Source of the DNA: Roseiarcus sp963781895
GTDB lineage: Bacteria > Pseudomonadota > Alphaproteobacteria > Rhizobiales > Beijerinckiaceae
Reading direction: 5' to 3'
NCBI GenBank assembly: GCA_963781895.1
Contig: CAWAIM010000017.1
Span: forward strand, 1-64,000
DNA: 64,000 bases
Under the pieces are notes generated by a model, which saw only the letters and a list, made by a program, of their open reading frames with translations, had not been told where the DNA came from and did no database searches. How positions within the stretch are numbered: the stretch's first letter is position 1; every line of letters begins with the position of its first letter. Both the position numbers and the translations under genes were made by a program. This document shows, piece by piece, positions 17,535 through 25,754 of this stretch.

Positions 17535-18509
17535 GTGTCGGACACGATGCAAAGGGAAGCTCCATCCTCGCTGACGCAGAGCGCCATGGCGCATATCCCC
17601 GGCGGCGTCTTTCGCATGGGATCGGACAGTCACTATCCGGAGGAAGCTCCGTCGCACCTCGTCGAGGTGGACGAGTTCTGGATCGACGAGACGCCGGTGA
17701 CCAATCGCGCGTTCGCCAAGTTCGTCAACGCGACCGGATACGTGACCTTCGCCGAAATCGCCCCCGACGCGAAAGACTATCCAGGCGCGCTGCCGCACAT
17801 GCTGCGCGCGGGATCGCTGATGTTCGACCCGCCCTCGCGGCCGGTCGATCTGAGCGACTGGTCGCAATGGTGGAAGTTCCAGTTCGGCGCCACCTGGAAG
17901 AAGCCGTACGGCCAGGGTTCGTCGATCAAGGGGCTCGACGATCACCCGGTCGTTCACGTCGCCTATTGCGACGCCGAGGCCTATGCGGCCTGGGCCGGAA
18001 AGGCGCTGCCGACGGAAGCCGAATGGGAGTTTGCGGCGCGCGGCGGCCTCGCGGACGCGGAATACGCCTGGGGGTCCGAGCTCACCCCCGGCGGCAAGCA
18101 CATGGCCAACACCTGGCAGGGCGAGTTTCCGCACGAGAACGCCAAGGCCGACGGCTGGGCGCGGACCTCGCCCGTCGGCGCCTTCCCCGCCAATGGCTAT
18201 GGCCTCTACGACATGATCGGCAATGTCTGGGAGTGGACGACGGATTTCTGGTCCTCGCGCCACCCGGTCGACGCGTCTAAGGCCTGCTGCGCGCCGGTCA
18301 ATCCACGCGGCGGACCGGAGGCCGACAGCTACGATCCCTGCCAGCCCGCCATCCGCATTCCGCGCAAGGTGCTGAAGGGCGGCTCGCACCTTTGCGCGCC
18401 CAACTATTGCCGCCGCTACCGCCCCGCCGCGAGGCACGCGGAGCCCGTCGACACCTCGACCAGCCATGTCGGCTTTCGATGCGTCGTGCGCCGGGGACCC
18501 GCGGCTTGA
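17535..18509 (+). CDS. Formylglycine-generating enzyme (sulfatase-modifying factor)
   Basis: FGE oxidises the active-site Cys of type I sulfatases to formylglycine with O2 and copper. The 324-residue product follows the FGE-sulfatase domain throughout: HIPGGVFRMGSDSHYPEEAP, VDEFWIDETPVTNRAFAKFV, HPVVHVAYCDAEAYAAWAGK, LPTEAEWEFAARGG, NGYGLYDMIGNVWEWTTD, and VLKGGSHLCAPNYCRRYRPAAR near the end. The two Cys of LCAPNYC (C287 and C292 from this start) match the copper-binding active-site pair of true FGEs, so it is likely active. GTG at 17535 was chosen for its GGGAGA ribosome site; TTG at 17505 is an alternative. No signal peptide is visible. A sulfatase with a matching motif is encoded 1.1 kb downstream. 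Confidence 0.9.
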   Translation: MSDTMQREAPSSLTQSAMAHIPGGVFRMGSDSHYPEEAPSHLVEVDEFWIDETPVTNRAFAKFVNATGYVTFAEIAPDAKDYPGALPHMLRAGSLMFDPPSRPVDLSDWSQWWKFQFGATWKKPYGQGSSIKGLDDHPVVHVAYCDAEAYAAWAGKALPTEAEWEFAARGGLADAEYAWGSELTPGGKHMANTWQGEFPHENAKADGWARTSPVGAFPANGYGLYDMIGNVWEWTTDFWSSRHPVDASKACCAPVNPRGGPEADSYDPCQPAIRIPRKVLKGGSHLCAPNYCRRYRPAARHAEPVDTSTSHVGFRCVVRRGPAA

Positions 18510-19000
18510 CCGACGCGCCTTCGAAGAGCGCGATCCTTCAGGCGCGTCTGGCGGTCGCGCTCCTCATCGGCCTGATCGTTGTCGGCGCCGTCTGGTATGG
18601 CGTTTCGGCCGAGAATCTCGATCGTCTCTGGAAGGACATTGTGGCCCGGCCGGGCGGCCCGATGACCTTCCGATTCATTCTGCAACCGGCGATGGCCGCC
18701 ATCGCGGCGCTGCGCGACGGGGTCAGCGACGCGCGTCTGGGGCGCACGCCCTATCTCTCGGCGATCGTGCGCGGCGAGCAACGCGGCGGACGCCTGTGGG
18801 AGGGAATCATCTCGACCGCGAGAATCCTGATCCTTGGCGTCGTTATGGACGCTGTCTATCAGTGGTGGGTCCTGGGCGCGTTCCGCCCGGGGCAGGCGGC
18901 GGTGATCGCGGTGTTGCTGGCGTTTCTCCCCTATCTCCTGCTGCGCGGCCCTTTCGAACGCATTGCGCGTCGCTGGATCGCCCGGCCGGCGTCCAGTTGA
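18506..19000 (+). CDS. Small integral membrane protein of unknown function
   Basis: 164 residues starting at a TTG that overlaps the FGE stop (TTGA), suggesting coupled translation. Three hydrophobic stretches are seen: LAVALLIGLIVVGAVWYGVS (residues ~13-32), ILILGVVMDAVYQWWVLGAF (~110-130) and AAVIAVLLAFLPYLLLRGPF (~134-153). Between them is a hydrophilic loop with LWKDIVARPGGPMTFRFILQPAMAAIAALRDG (given in part). I do not recognise the family. It lies between the sulfatase-modifying enzyme and a DUF202 gene, so it probably belongs to the same transcription unit, but no function follows from that. Confidence 0.65.
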   Translation: MTDAPSKSAILQARLAVALLIGLIVVGAVWYGVSAENLDRLWKDIVARPGGPMTFRFILQPAMAAIAALRDGVSDARLGRTPYLSAIVRGEQRGGRLWEGIISTARILILGVVMDAVYQWWVLGAFRPGQAAVIAVLLAFLPYLLLRGPFERIARRWIARPASS

Positions 19001-19023
19001 ACAATTCGAGCCGAGCGAGGACG

Positions 19024-19473
19024 ATGCCTGCCTCCGATCTCAAGCTTGACGCCAACACCGAACTCGCGGCGCGCCGCACCGGCATGTCGTTTCAGCGCAC
19101 GCGCATGAGCGCCGATCGCACGCTGATGGCCGTCATCCGCACTGCGCTCTCGCTCATCGGCTTCGGCTTCACGATCTTCCAGTTTTTTCAAAGGCTGCGC
19201 GAACAGGACGTCATATCGAAGGCCGGGGCGCCACGCCACTTCGGCCTTGCGCTCGTTTTCCTCGGCGTCGGCATGCTGATTTTCGGCATCGTCTACCACA
19301 TCCAGTTCATGCTGGGCCTGCGCCACATGCGGGCGTCGATGAAAGAGGAAGGGCTCGTCCACGGCGAGAGCGTCTTTCCCGTGTCGCTGACCCTGGTAAC
19401 GGCGACGGTTCTGCTCGTCATCGGAGTCGTAGCGATCGTCAGCATGGTGTTTCAGGTTGGACCGTTCAATTGA
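19024..19473 (+). CDS. DUF202 (YidH-like) membrane protein
   Basis: 149 residues. The DUF202 pattern is clear: NTELAARRTGMSFQRTRMSADRTLMAVIRTALSLIG (quoted in part; the RTRMSADRT-LMAVIRTALSLIGFGF block is diagnostic), followed by three membrane segments (ALSLIGFGFTIFQFF, ALVFLGVGMLIFGIVYHI, LTLVTATVLLVIGVVAIVSMV). Members are inner-membrane proteins of unknown role. It begins 23 nt after the preceding membrane protein gene and precedes the sulfatase gene by 105 nt. Confidence 0.85.
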   Translation: MPASDLKLDANTELAARRTGMSFQRTRMSADRTLMAVIRTALSLIGFGFTIFQFFQRLREQDVISKAGAPRHFGLALVFLGVGMLIFGIVYHIQFMLGLRHMRASMKEEGLVHGESVFPVSLTLVTATVLLVIGVVAIVSMVFQVGPFN

Positions 19474-19578
19474 AGAGGAGGCGCTAAGACACCCGGGATG
19501 ATCGTTTCGCGACCCGCGCGCTCGCCTATCGCGGGAATCATCGTCAGCGCTCAATTTCTTAAGCGACAGGAGTAGGAA

Positions 19579-21066
19579 ATGCCCAAGACAGACAAGCCGA
19601 ACATTCTCATTATTTGGGGCGACGACATCGGCTATTGGAACATCAGCCATTACAGCAAAGGCATGATGGGCTATCAGACCCCCAACATCGACCGCATCGC
19701 CCAAGAAGGGGCGACCTTCACCGATTGGTACGGTCAGCAGAGCTGCACAGCCGGCCGTGCATGCTTCATCACCGGTCAGAACCCAATCCGCACCGGCCTG
19801 ACCAAAGTCGGGATGCCCGGAGCCACGGTTGGATTGCACCCGGAAGATCCGACCATCGCCGAACTGCTGAAGCCGCTCGGCTACGCCACCGGTCAATTCG
19901 GCAAGAACCATCTCGGCGATCGCGATGAATATCTGCCGACCGTGCACGGGTTCGACGAATTTTTTGGCAATCTCTATCACCTCAACGCCGAGGAAGAACC
20001 GGAGTTGCCAGACTATCCCAAGGATCCGGAATTCAAGAAGAAGTTTGGACCGCGCGGCGTGCTCCACTGCTTGGCTGACGGCAAGGGCGGGCAGAAGGTC
20101 GAGGACACCGGTCCGCTGACCAAGAAACGCATGGAGACCATTGACGAGGAAATCACGGCGCGCGCTCTGGTCTGGATGGAGAAGCAGGCCAAGGCGGAGC
20201 AGCCGTTCTTCCTCTGGTACAATTCGACCGCCATGCATTTCAGGACCCACCTCGCCGCCAAGAACCGCGGCAAGAGCGGGCAGGACGACTACAGCGACCG
20301 GATGGTCACCCACGACGAGCAGGTGGGCGAGTTGCTCAAAAAGCTCGATGAACTGGGCATCGCCGACAACACCATCATCATGTACTCCACCGACAACGGC
20401 CCCGAGAACGACACCTGGCCGGACGGCGCCAACACACCGTTCCGCTCCCAGAAGAATACGAACTGGGAAGGCGCGTGGCGCGTGCCGACGTTCATGCGCT
20501 GGCCGGGCAAGATCAAGGCTGGTTCCGTCTTCAACGGCATCGGCTCGCACATCGACATGTTTCCGACGCTGCTTGCCGCCGCCGGCGATCCTGACGTGAC
20601 CAAGAAGCTCCTCGATGGCTGCACCGTCGGCGGCAAGACCTTCAAGGTCCACCTCGACGGCTACAACCTTATTCCTTACTTGACTGGGGCGGCCAAGGAG
20701 AGCCCGAGAAATCACATCATGTACTTCAGCGACGACGGCGATGTGATGGCGGTCCGGGTCGGCGACTATAAGTTCAACCTGGCGGTGCAGCGCGCGGAAA
20801 GAATGCAGGCCTGGGCTGAACCGCTGGTGAAGCTGAGGGTCCCGCTGATCTACAACCTGCGCCGCGACCCGTTCGAGCGCGCGGATGTCAACTCCAACAC
20901 TTACTTCGATTGGATGGTCGATCACATCCCGCAGATGTATCTGATGCAGGCTGTGGTCGCGGCGCAGATCGACAACTTCATCAAGTTCCCGCCTCGCCAG
21001 AAGCCGGCATCGTTCAACCTGGATGCAGTGCTGGCGATGGCGTCGACTCACGGCGGGAATGCCTGA
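19579..21066 (+). CDS. Type I arylsulfatase (formylglycine-dependent)
   Basis: 495-residue alkaline phosphatase-superfamily sulfatase, hydrolysing sulfate esters. Metal ligands DD at 15-16 (IIWGDDIGYW), active-site CTAGR with C56 (the residue converted to formylglycine; C-x-A-x-R variant of the usual C-x-P-x-R), GKNHLGDRDEYLPT with the second-sphere Lys/His, HFRTHL, and YSTDNGPEND for the remaining metal ligands. Later parts include FRSQKNTNWEGAWRVPTFMRWPG. No signal peptide is visible, so it appears cytoplasmic unless the start is misplaced; the ATG at 19579 has a good ACAGGAGTAGGAA ribosome site. The FGE gene upstream is the natural maturase. The substrate is unknown. Confidence 0.9.
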   Translation: MPKTDKPNILIIWGDDIGYWNISHYSKGMMGYQTPNIDRIAQEGATFTDWYGQQSCTAGRACFITGQNPIRTGLTKVGMPGATVGLHPEDPTIAELLKPLGYATGQFGKNHLGDRDEYLPTVHGFDEFFGNLYHLNAEEEPELPDYPKDPEFKKKFGPRGVLHCLADGKGGQKVEDTGPLTKKRMETIDEEITARALVWMEKQAKAEQPFFLWYNSTAMHFRTHLAAKNRGKSGQDDYSDRMVTHDEQVGELLKKLDELGIADNTIIMYSTDNGPENDTWPDGANTPFRSQKNTNWEGAWRVPTFMRWPGKIKAGSVFNGIGSHIDMFPTLLAAAGDPDVTKKLLDGCTVGGKTFKVHLDGYNLIPYLTGAAKESPRNHIMYFSDDGDVMAVRVGDYKFNLAVQRAERMQAWAEPLVKLRVPLIYNLRRDPFERADVNSNTYFDWMVDHIPQMYLMQAVVAAQIDNFIKFPPRQKPASFNLDAVLAMASTHGGNA

Positions 21067-21172
21067 TCGAGGCCGTCTCCAGCGCGCATAGCCGCGAACG
21101 ACGCCCGGCGTATTCGCCGGGCGGGGCGCGCGGCCATCGCTTGTTTAGAGCGGCTTTCGATCGATTCGAGCC

Positions 21173-21300
21173 GTCATTGCGAGGAGTGAAACGACGAAGC
21201 AATCCAGGGATCGAAGGGCATACTCGGTCGAAAGAAGGACGTTCATCCGAACGCCCTACCGGCGGCAGCCTTTGGATTGCTTCGCTTCGCTCGCAATGAC
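21173..21300. repeat. REP-like inverted repeat pair
   Basis: GTCATTGCGAGGAGTGAAAC... with GAAGCAATCCAG (21173-21207) is mirrored by GGATTGCTTCGCTTCGCTCGCAATGAC (quoted in two parts; 21274-21300). The arms are the sequence often seen dispersed in proteobacterial genomes, where a GTCATTGCGAGCG half and an AGCAATCCA half form a palindromic extragenic unit. About 65 nt separate the arms. The right arm overlaps an ATG at 21296 in frame with the downstream methyltransferase. Confidence 0.75.
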
Positions 21301-21346
21301 GCGTTTCGACCTGATCGAAAAGCGCCCGGCATCCGAGGAGGGCGAG

Positions 21347-22585
21347 GTGAGCCGCAGCAAGGACGTCCGCGACTTCTATGAAAGGATGCCCTATCCGGCC
21401 CCGCTCACGAATCTGGACGCGCATCGCGACCTCTACAAGAACCGGAACCGTAGCCGCGCCGAGTTCAATCTGATCTGGCCGACAAGGGAACCGCGGAAAA
21501 ACCTGGAAATCCTGATCGCTGGGTGCGGCACGTCGCAGGCCGCGAGATATGCGCTTCGCGAGCCCGATGCTCGCATCACGGCGATCGACGTCAGCGAGAC
21601 GAGCCTTCGCCACACCCGCGATCTGCAGCGCAAGTACAACCTCGAGAATCTCGAACTGCGTCAGCTCCCGATCGAGCGCGTCCGCGAGATCGGGCGCGCT
21701 TTCGACCTGGTAGTTTGTACAGGAGTGCTGCATCACTTGCCCGATCCGGACGAAGGACTTCGCGCTCTTCGGGACGTCCTGCGGCCAAGCGGCGCAATGC
21801 GCCTGATGGTCTACGCGCGCTACGGCAGGGCTGGAATCTATATGATCCAGGAATACTGCCGCCTGCTCGAAATTGACGCGTCGGAGCCGGATCTAAAAAC
21901 GCTCGGCGCAACGCTCAAAGCGCTGCCGGCGGACCATCCGATCTCGGGCCTGCTGCGCCGGTCGAAGGACTTCTGGCGTCCGGAGGCGATGGCGGACGCA
22001 CTCCTGCATCCCCAGGATCGCGCTTACACAGTTCCGGAGATCCATGCCTGGCTCGATCGGTGCGGCATGACGTTCGGTCGTTGGATCGAGCAGGCTCCCT
22101 ATCTCCCGCAATGCGGCGTTCTGGCCAGTAGCCCGCACGCTTTGCGCCTGGCCGCGCTGCCCTCTCGGCCGCAGCACGCCGCCGTCGAACTTTTCCGCGG
22201 AACAATGGTGTCTCACGGTTTCATCGCCTACCGCGATGACAGCGCCGACGACTGCCAGCCGATCACATTCGCCGGGGATCGCTGGCGTGAATACGTCCCA
22301 ATTGCGCTGCCATGGACTTTGTGCGTTCGCGAACGTCTGCCTCCCGGCAGTGTCGCGGTGCTGATTAACCAATCGCATACATTTACCGATCTTATTCTCA
22401 CCGTCGACCCATTTGAACACCGGCTGCTGGTCGCGATCGACGGGAACCGAACTCTCGCCGAAATAATGCGATTTGCTTTGCTGGACGGTGACGGCGAGAG
22501 TCGGGCGCTGCGATTCTTCGAACGCCTTTGGCAATACGACCAGGTCGTCTTTGATGCCTCGCACGCGACACGCGGCGATCGATGA
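21347..22585 (+). CDS. Class I SAM-dependent methyltransferase with C-terminal extension
   Basis: 412 residues. The N-terminal half is a Rossmann methyltransferase: VRDFYERMPYP at the start, then ILIAGCGTSQAARYAL (motif I), ITAIDVSETSLRHT (motif II), FDLVVCTGVLHHLPDPDEGLRALRDVLRPSGAM (quoted in part; motifs IV-V). The C-terminal ~160 residues (GFIAYRDDS, ITFAGDRWREYVPIALPW, LIFTVDP-like LILTVDPFEHRLLVAIDGNRT) form an extra domain I cannot name. The substrate is unknown. GTG at 21347 has a GGAGGG ribosome site 5 nt upstream; the in-frame ATG at 21296 lies inside the REP-like repeat and is less likely. DUF1622 follows 15 nt downstream. Confidence 0.8.
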   Translation: MSRSKDVRDFYERMPYPAPLTNLDAHRDLYKNRNRSRAEFNLIWPTREPRKNLEILIAGCGTSQAARYALREPDARITAIDVSETSLRHTRDLQRKYNLENLELRQLPIERVREIGRAFDLVVCTGVLHHLPDPDEGLRALRDVLRPSGAMRLMVYARYGRAGIYMIQEYCRLLEIDASEPDLKTLGATLKALPADHPISGLLRRSKDFWRPEAMADALLHPQDRAYTVPEIHAWLDRCGMTFGRWIEQAPYLPQCGVLASSPHALRLAALPSRPQHAAVELFRGTMVSHGFIAYRDDSADDCQPITFAGDRWREYVPIALPWTLCVRERLPPGSVAVLINQSHTFTDLILTVDPFEHRLLVAIDGNRTLAEIMRFALLDGDGESRALRFFERLWQYDQVVFDASHATRGDR

Positions 22586-22600
22586 CAGAGGAAGGCCAAC

Positions 22601-22930
22601 GTGAAGGAATGGCTGCTCGTCGCGACCGGATATTCCGTCGCCATGATCGAGGGCATGGCGCTGATCGTCATCGTCGTCGGGACGGTAGAAACCTTCTTCG
22701 GCGGCCTGCGGACGATGCTGACGTCGGCCGCCGGCCACAAGAAGCGCGACGTGTGGCTTCGCTACGCGCGCTGGCTGGTGGCGGGTCTCACTTTCCAGCT
22801 CGGCGCCGACATTCTGCAGACCGCCGTCACCGAGAGCTGGGACGCGGTCGGGCGGATCGCGGCGGTCGCCGCGATCCGCACCTTCCTCAATTATTTCCTC
22901 GAGCGCGATCTGAACGACGTCCGGCAATGA
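22601..22930 (+). CDS. DUF1622 membrane protein
   Basis: 109 residues with the DUF1622 layout: membrane segment ATGYSVAMIEGMALIVIVVGTVETFFGGL, a basic loop with RDVWLRYARWLVAGLTFQLGADILQTAV (both quoted in part) and a final IAAVAAIRTFLNYFLERDL. The conserved LTFQLGADI...RTFLNYFLERD pattern is diagnostic. Role unknown; inner membrane. Start is GTG at 22601 behind AGGAAGG. Confidence 0.85.
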   Translation: MKEWLLVATGYSVAMIEGMALIVIVVGTVETFFGGLRTMLTSAAGHKKRDVWLRYARWLVAGLTFQLGADILQTAVTESWDAVGRIAAVAAIRTFLNYFLERDLNDVRQ

Positions 22931-23479
22931 CAGAACGAGCCAGGCCCCGCCGGCCAGAGGGTTCGACAGGATTGAGGGGACGTCCATGACCTTCAGGCGC
23001 TCGCGGTCCGCCGCGACCAACCGATCATTTTGACGGTCCGCTTCCGGGGCATGAATCGATGGCGACGACTTGGCGAGGGAGCGCCGCTCTCGTCCTGTCC
23101 GGAGAGGTTCTGAAAAACCGACATTTTCTTGCCGGGCGGCCGGATTCGTGTTTTTATGTTGGATTATCCGCCGCGACGACCGGGGCGGGGACGAAGCGAC
23201 GCAACGACCGTGCGCCCGCGGATCTCATCCTCGGGACGCCGAGGCTCGCGCGGCGCTGCGGGTGGTCGAATATTCGGTTACACGTCCGCGCGCCCTCGGA
23301 ATTGCGGAATTGCAGAAAATAACACCTAAGCGATTGAAATCGCACGCGCGCTGACAAGAGTGCGGCGGCGATCCGATCGGGGCCGGTGGTTTGGCGGCGG
23401 CTCGCGCGACACGATGGATGCGCGGCAGGGTCGAGCGGCTCGAGACGAGTTTCTCGTCCGGGCGTTCCCCTAAGCGCGA
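22931..23479. other. Intergenic stretch without recognisable gene
   Basis: About 550 bases between the DUF1622 gene and a small minus-strand gene. Several short frames are open because of high GC, but none has family resemblance, a good ribosome site, or codon use like the neighbours. No tRNA, repeat or clear terminator was seen. Confidence 0.5.
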
Positions 23480-23622
23480 TCAGCCCTTCTTTGCCGGCTG
23501 GATGGTAATGCCCTGGCCGCCCTTGCCCTGCGACTGTTTGTAGGCCGAACCCGGCCCCTTTGGCTTCTCCGCCTTGGGTTTCTTCGTCTCTTTGTTCCCC
23601 TTGATCTGGCCCTTCGCCATAG
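23480..23622 (-). CDS. Small Lys/Gly-rich conserved protein, frame broken in a homopolymer
   Basis: From an ATG at 23620-23622 the frame reads MAKGQIKGNKETKK; after a run of five T on the plus strand (23579-23583) the product continues in another frame as PKAEKPKGPGSAYKQSQG, then KGGQGITIQPAKKG, and stops at 23480. Together about 46 residues, a basic, probably disordered protein of a type common in Hyphomicrobiales (MAKGQ...NKE..KPK...). Function unknown. The stretch of five identical bases at the break is exactly where read errors are expected. A GGGAGGA ribosome site lies upstream. Confidence 0.6.
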
Positions 23623-23747
23623 CGTCCTCCCACTGCCGCGCCGAGCGCGGCGCTGGCCCTATTCGTCGTTGCTCGCGTTGAGATCGTCAAGGGCGAACGT
23701 TCATGGCGCCCTCGGTCCGCGGCCGCCGCGGCTGGTCGTCGCCTCGC

Positions 23748-24935
23748 CTAAGGCAAGCGCAGGGTCGCCAAAGCCAGGCAGGCGATTCCCTCGCCGCGGC
23801 CCGCAAAACCAAGGCGTTCGGTGGTCGTCGCCTTGACGGCGACCCGGGCGACGTCGAGCGAGGCGATTTCGGCGACGCGCGCGCGCATCGCCTCGCGCCA
23901 GGGGCCGATTTTCGGCGCCTCGCAGACCAGGGTGGCGTCGAGGTGAACGATGAAGCCGCCGCGCGCGCGGACCCGTTCGGCCGCATGGGCGAGAAAGAGT
24001 TTGGACGCCGCGCCCTTCCATTGCGGGTCGGAGGGCGGAAAATGGGCGCCGATGTCGCCCTCGGCCAGCGCGCCGTAGATCGCGTCGGCGAGCGCGTGCA
24101 GGCCCACGTCCGCGTCCGAATGGCCGCTCAACGCCCGCGGATGGGGAACGCGGACGCCGCACAGCCACACATGGTCGCCGGGCGCGAAGGCGTGAACGTC
24201 GAAGCCCTGGCCGACGCGGGTCTCGTTCGCCGCGCCCATCAGCCGCGCTTCGGCGACGCGCAAATCCTGCCTCGTCGTCACCTTGACGTTGGCCGGGTCG
24301 CCCTCGAACACCTGGGCTGATGCGCCAGACCACTCAGCGACCGCGACATCGTCGGTGAGATCAGCGATTCCTTCGGCCGCCGCGCGCCGGTGCGCGTCGA
24401 GAATGAGCGGGAAGCGGAAGGCCTGCGGCGTCTGCACGGCGCGCAACCGCGAGCGGGGCGGGGTCGCAACCACGCGGCCGTCCGCGTCGATCTGCTTGAT
24501 CGTGTCGCTGAGAATAGTTCCCGGCGCCGCGGCGCCGTGGCGTTCGCCCGCCTCGATCGCGCGGGCGACGAGTTCGCGCGAGGGGAAAAGCCGCGCTGCG
24601 TCGTGGATCAGCACGATCTCCGGCCCGGCGGGCTCGAGCGCCTCGAGCCCGGCCAACGCGCTTTGCTGGCGCGTCGCGCCGCCAATCGCCGGATCGCTCA
24701 GCGCCGCCGCCGCGTCTGGCGTCAGATGCGTCAGCATTTCGTCATAGAGAGCGCGGTCGCCGGCGTGGATCGCGACGACGACGGCCGAGAACGGCCAGGC
24801 GGCGGTCAAGGCCTCCAGCGTGTGGGCGAGCAGGGGCCGCCCGGCGCAGGGCAGATATTGCTTCGGCCGCTCCCCTCCGAGCCGCTCGCCGCGTCCGGCG
24901 GCGACGACGACGAGCGCTGCGCTTTTCGACGACAC
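23748..24935 (-). CDS. ispDF: Bifunctional IspD/IspF
   Basis: A 395-residue fusion of two MEP-pathway enzymes. Residues 1-230 are 2-C-methyl-D-erythritol 4-phosphate cytidylyltransferase (VVVAAGRGERLGGERPKQYLP, VLIHDAAR-like IVLIHDAARLFPS, QTPQAFRF, TDDVAVAEW, EGDPANVKVTTRQDL). Residues ~237-395 are 2-C-methyl-D-erythritol 2,4-cyclodiphosphate synthase (VGQGFDVHAF with the zinc Asp-x-His, LSGHSDADVGLHALADAIYGALAEGDIG, HFPPSDP, KATTTERLGFAGRGEGIACLA; each quoted in part). The fusion is common in Alphaproteobacteria. It is intact. No partner gene of the pathway is adjacent; dxr lies at the left edge of the window. Confidence 0.95.
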   Translation of the reverse strand: MSSKSAALVVVAAGRGERLGGERPKQYLPCAGRPLLAHTLEALTAAWPFSAVVVAIHAGDRALYDEMLTHLTPDAAAALSDPAIGGATRQQSALAGLEALEPAGPEIVLIHDAARLFPSRELVARAIEAGERHGAAAPGTILSDTIKQIDADGRVVATPPRSRLRAVQTPQAFRFPLILDAHRRAAAEGIADLTDDVAVAEWSGASAQVFEGDPANVKVTTRQDLRVAEARLMGAANETRVGQGFDVHAFAPGDHVWLCGVRVPHPRALSGHSDADVGLHALADAIYGALAEGDIGAHFPPSDPQWKGAASKLFLAHAAERVRARGGFIVHLDATLVCEAPKIGPWREAMRARVAEIASLDVARVAVKATTTERLGFAGRGEGIACLALATLRLP

Positions 24936-25082
24936 GTGTCCAGGCTCCAGAATAAGCCCGGGCGGCTTTTCCCGCGCCGAGACGGCGGCGTCAATGCGCG
25001 TGACGCCAGCGACCGCGCTCCGCCTTGACTTGGCTCCGGCGCGCGCCGATCAATCGCGGCCTATGTCACCGGAAAACGCGCC

Positions 25083-25754
25083 ATGCCGCTGAAGCTCATC
25101 CTCGCCAACAAGGCCTATTCGTCGTGGTCGCTGCGGCCATGGATTTTGCTCAAGCAATTCAGGATCCCGTTCGAGGAAGTGGTGATTCCTTTGGACGCGC
25201 CCGAGACGCAAGCGAACATTCTCCGCTACGCGCCGAACGGCAAGTGCCCGTCTTTGCACGACGGCGGGATCGCGGTCTGGGAGTCGCTCGCGATCATGGA
25301 ATATGTCGCCGAGACGCACCCTGAGAAGGCGATCTGGCCGAGAGCAAAGGCGGCGCGAGCTCACGCGCGCTCGCTGGCGAGCGAAATGCACGCCGGATTC
25401 GCAGCGCTGCGACAAGCCTGTCCGTGCAATTTCCGCCGTCCGGCGAGCGCGATCCCCCTGAGCGAGCCGGTCAGGGCCGAGGTCGCGCGGATCGAGGCGG
25501 CCTGGCGCCACGCGCGTGAAACATTCGGCAAGGCCGGGCCGTTTCTGTTTGGGCGCTTCTCCGCCGCCGACGCCATGTTCGCCCCGGTGGTCAACCGCTT
25601 CCATATCTACGAAATTCCGGTCTCGAAGCCGACGCGCGCCTATATGGAGTCGACGATGGCGCTCCCGGCATGGAAAGCCTGGATCGCCGACGCCGCGGCC
25701 GAGCCTTGGCGCATCGACAAATACGAGGCGGTCGGACGGAGCGCACAAGATTGA
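25083..25754 (+). CDS. Glutathione S-transferase family protein
   Basis: 223 residues. N-terminal thioredoxin-like domain (LILANKAYSSWSLRPWILLKQF with the Ser of the active-site region, NGKCPSLHDGGIAVWESLAIMEYVAE containing the cis-Pro and Glu-Ser glutathione contacts; both quoted in part) and an all-helical C-terminal domain (FLFGRFSAADAMFAPVVNRF). This resembles the zeta/YfcF-like group; substrate unknown. Cytoplasmic. Its stop overlaps the TTG proposed as the start of the potassium channel gene. Confidence 0.85.
   Translation: MPLKLILANKAYSSWSLRPWILLKQFRIPFEEVVIPLDAPETQANILRYAPNGKCPSLHDGGIAVWESLAIMEYVAETHPEKAIWPRAKAARAHARSLASEMHAGFAALRQACPCNFRRPASAIPLSEPVRAEVARIEAAWRHARETFGKAGPFLFGRFSAADAMFAPVVNRFHIYEIPVSKPTRAYMESTMALPAWKAWIADAAAEPWRIDKYEAVGRSAQD

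Noticed and set aside
18931..21051. 706-codon minus-strand open frame over the sulfatase
   Set aside because: Shadow of a high-GC gene; the plus strand encodes a clear sulfatase with all active-site motifs.
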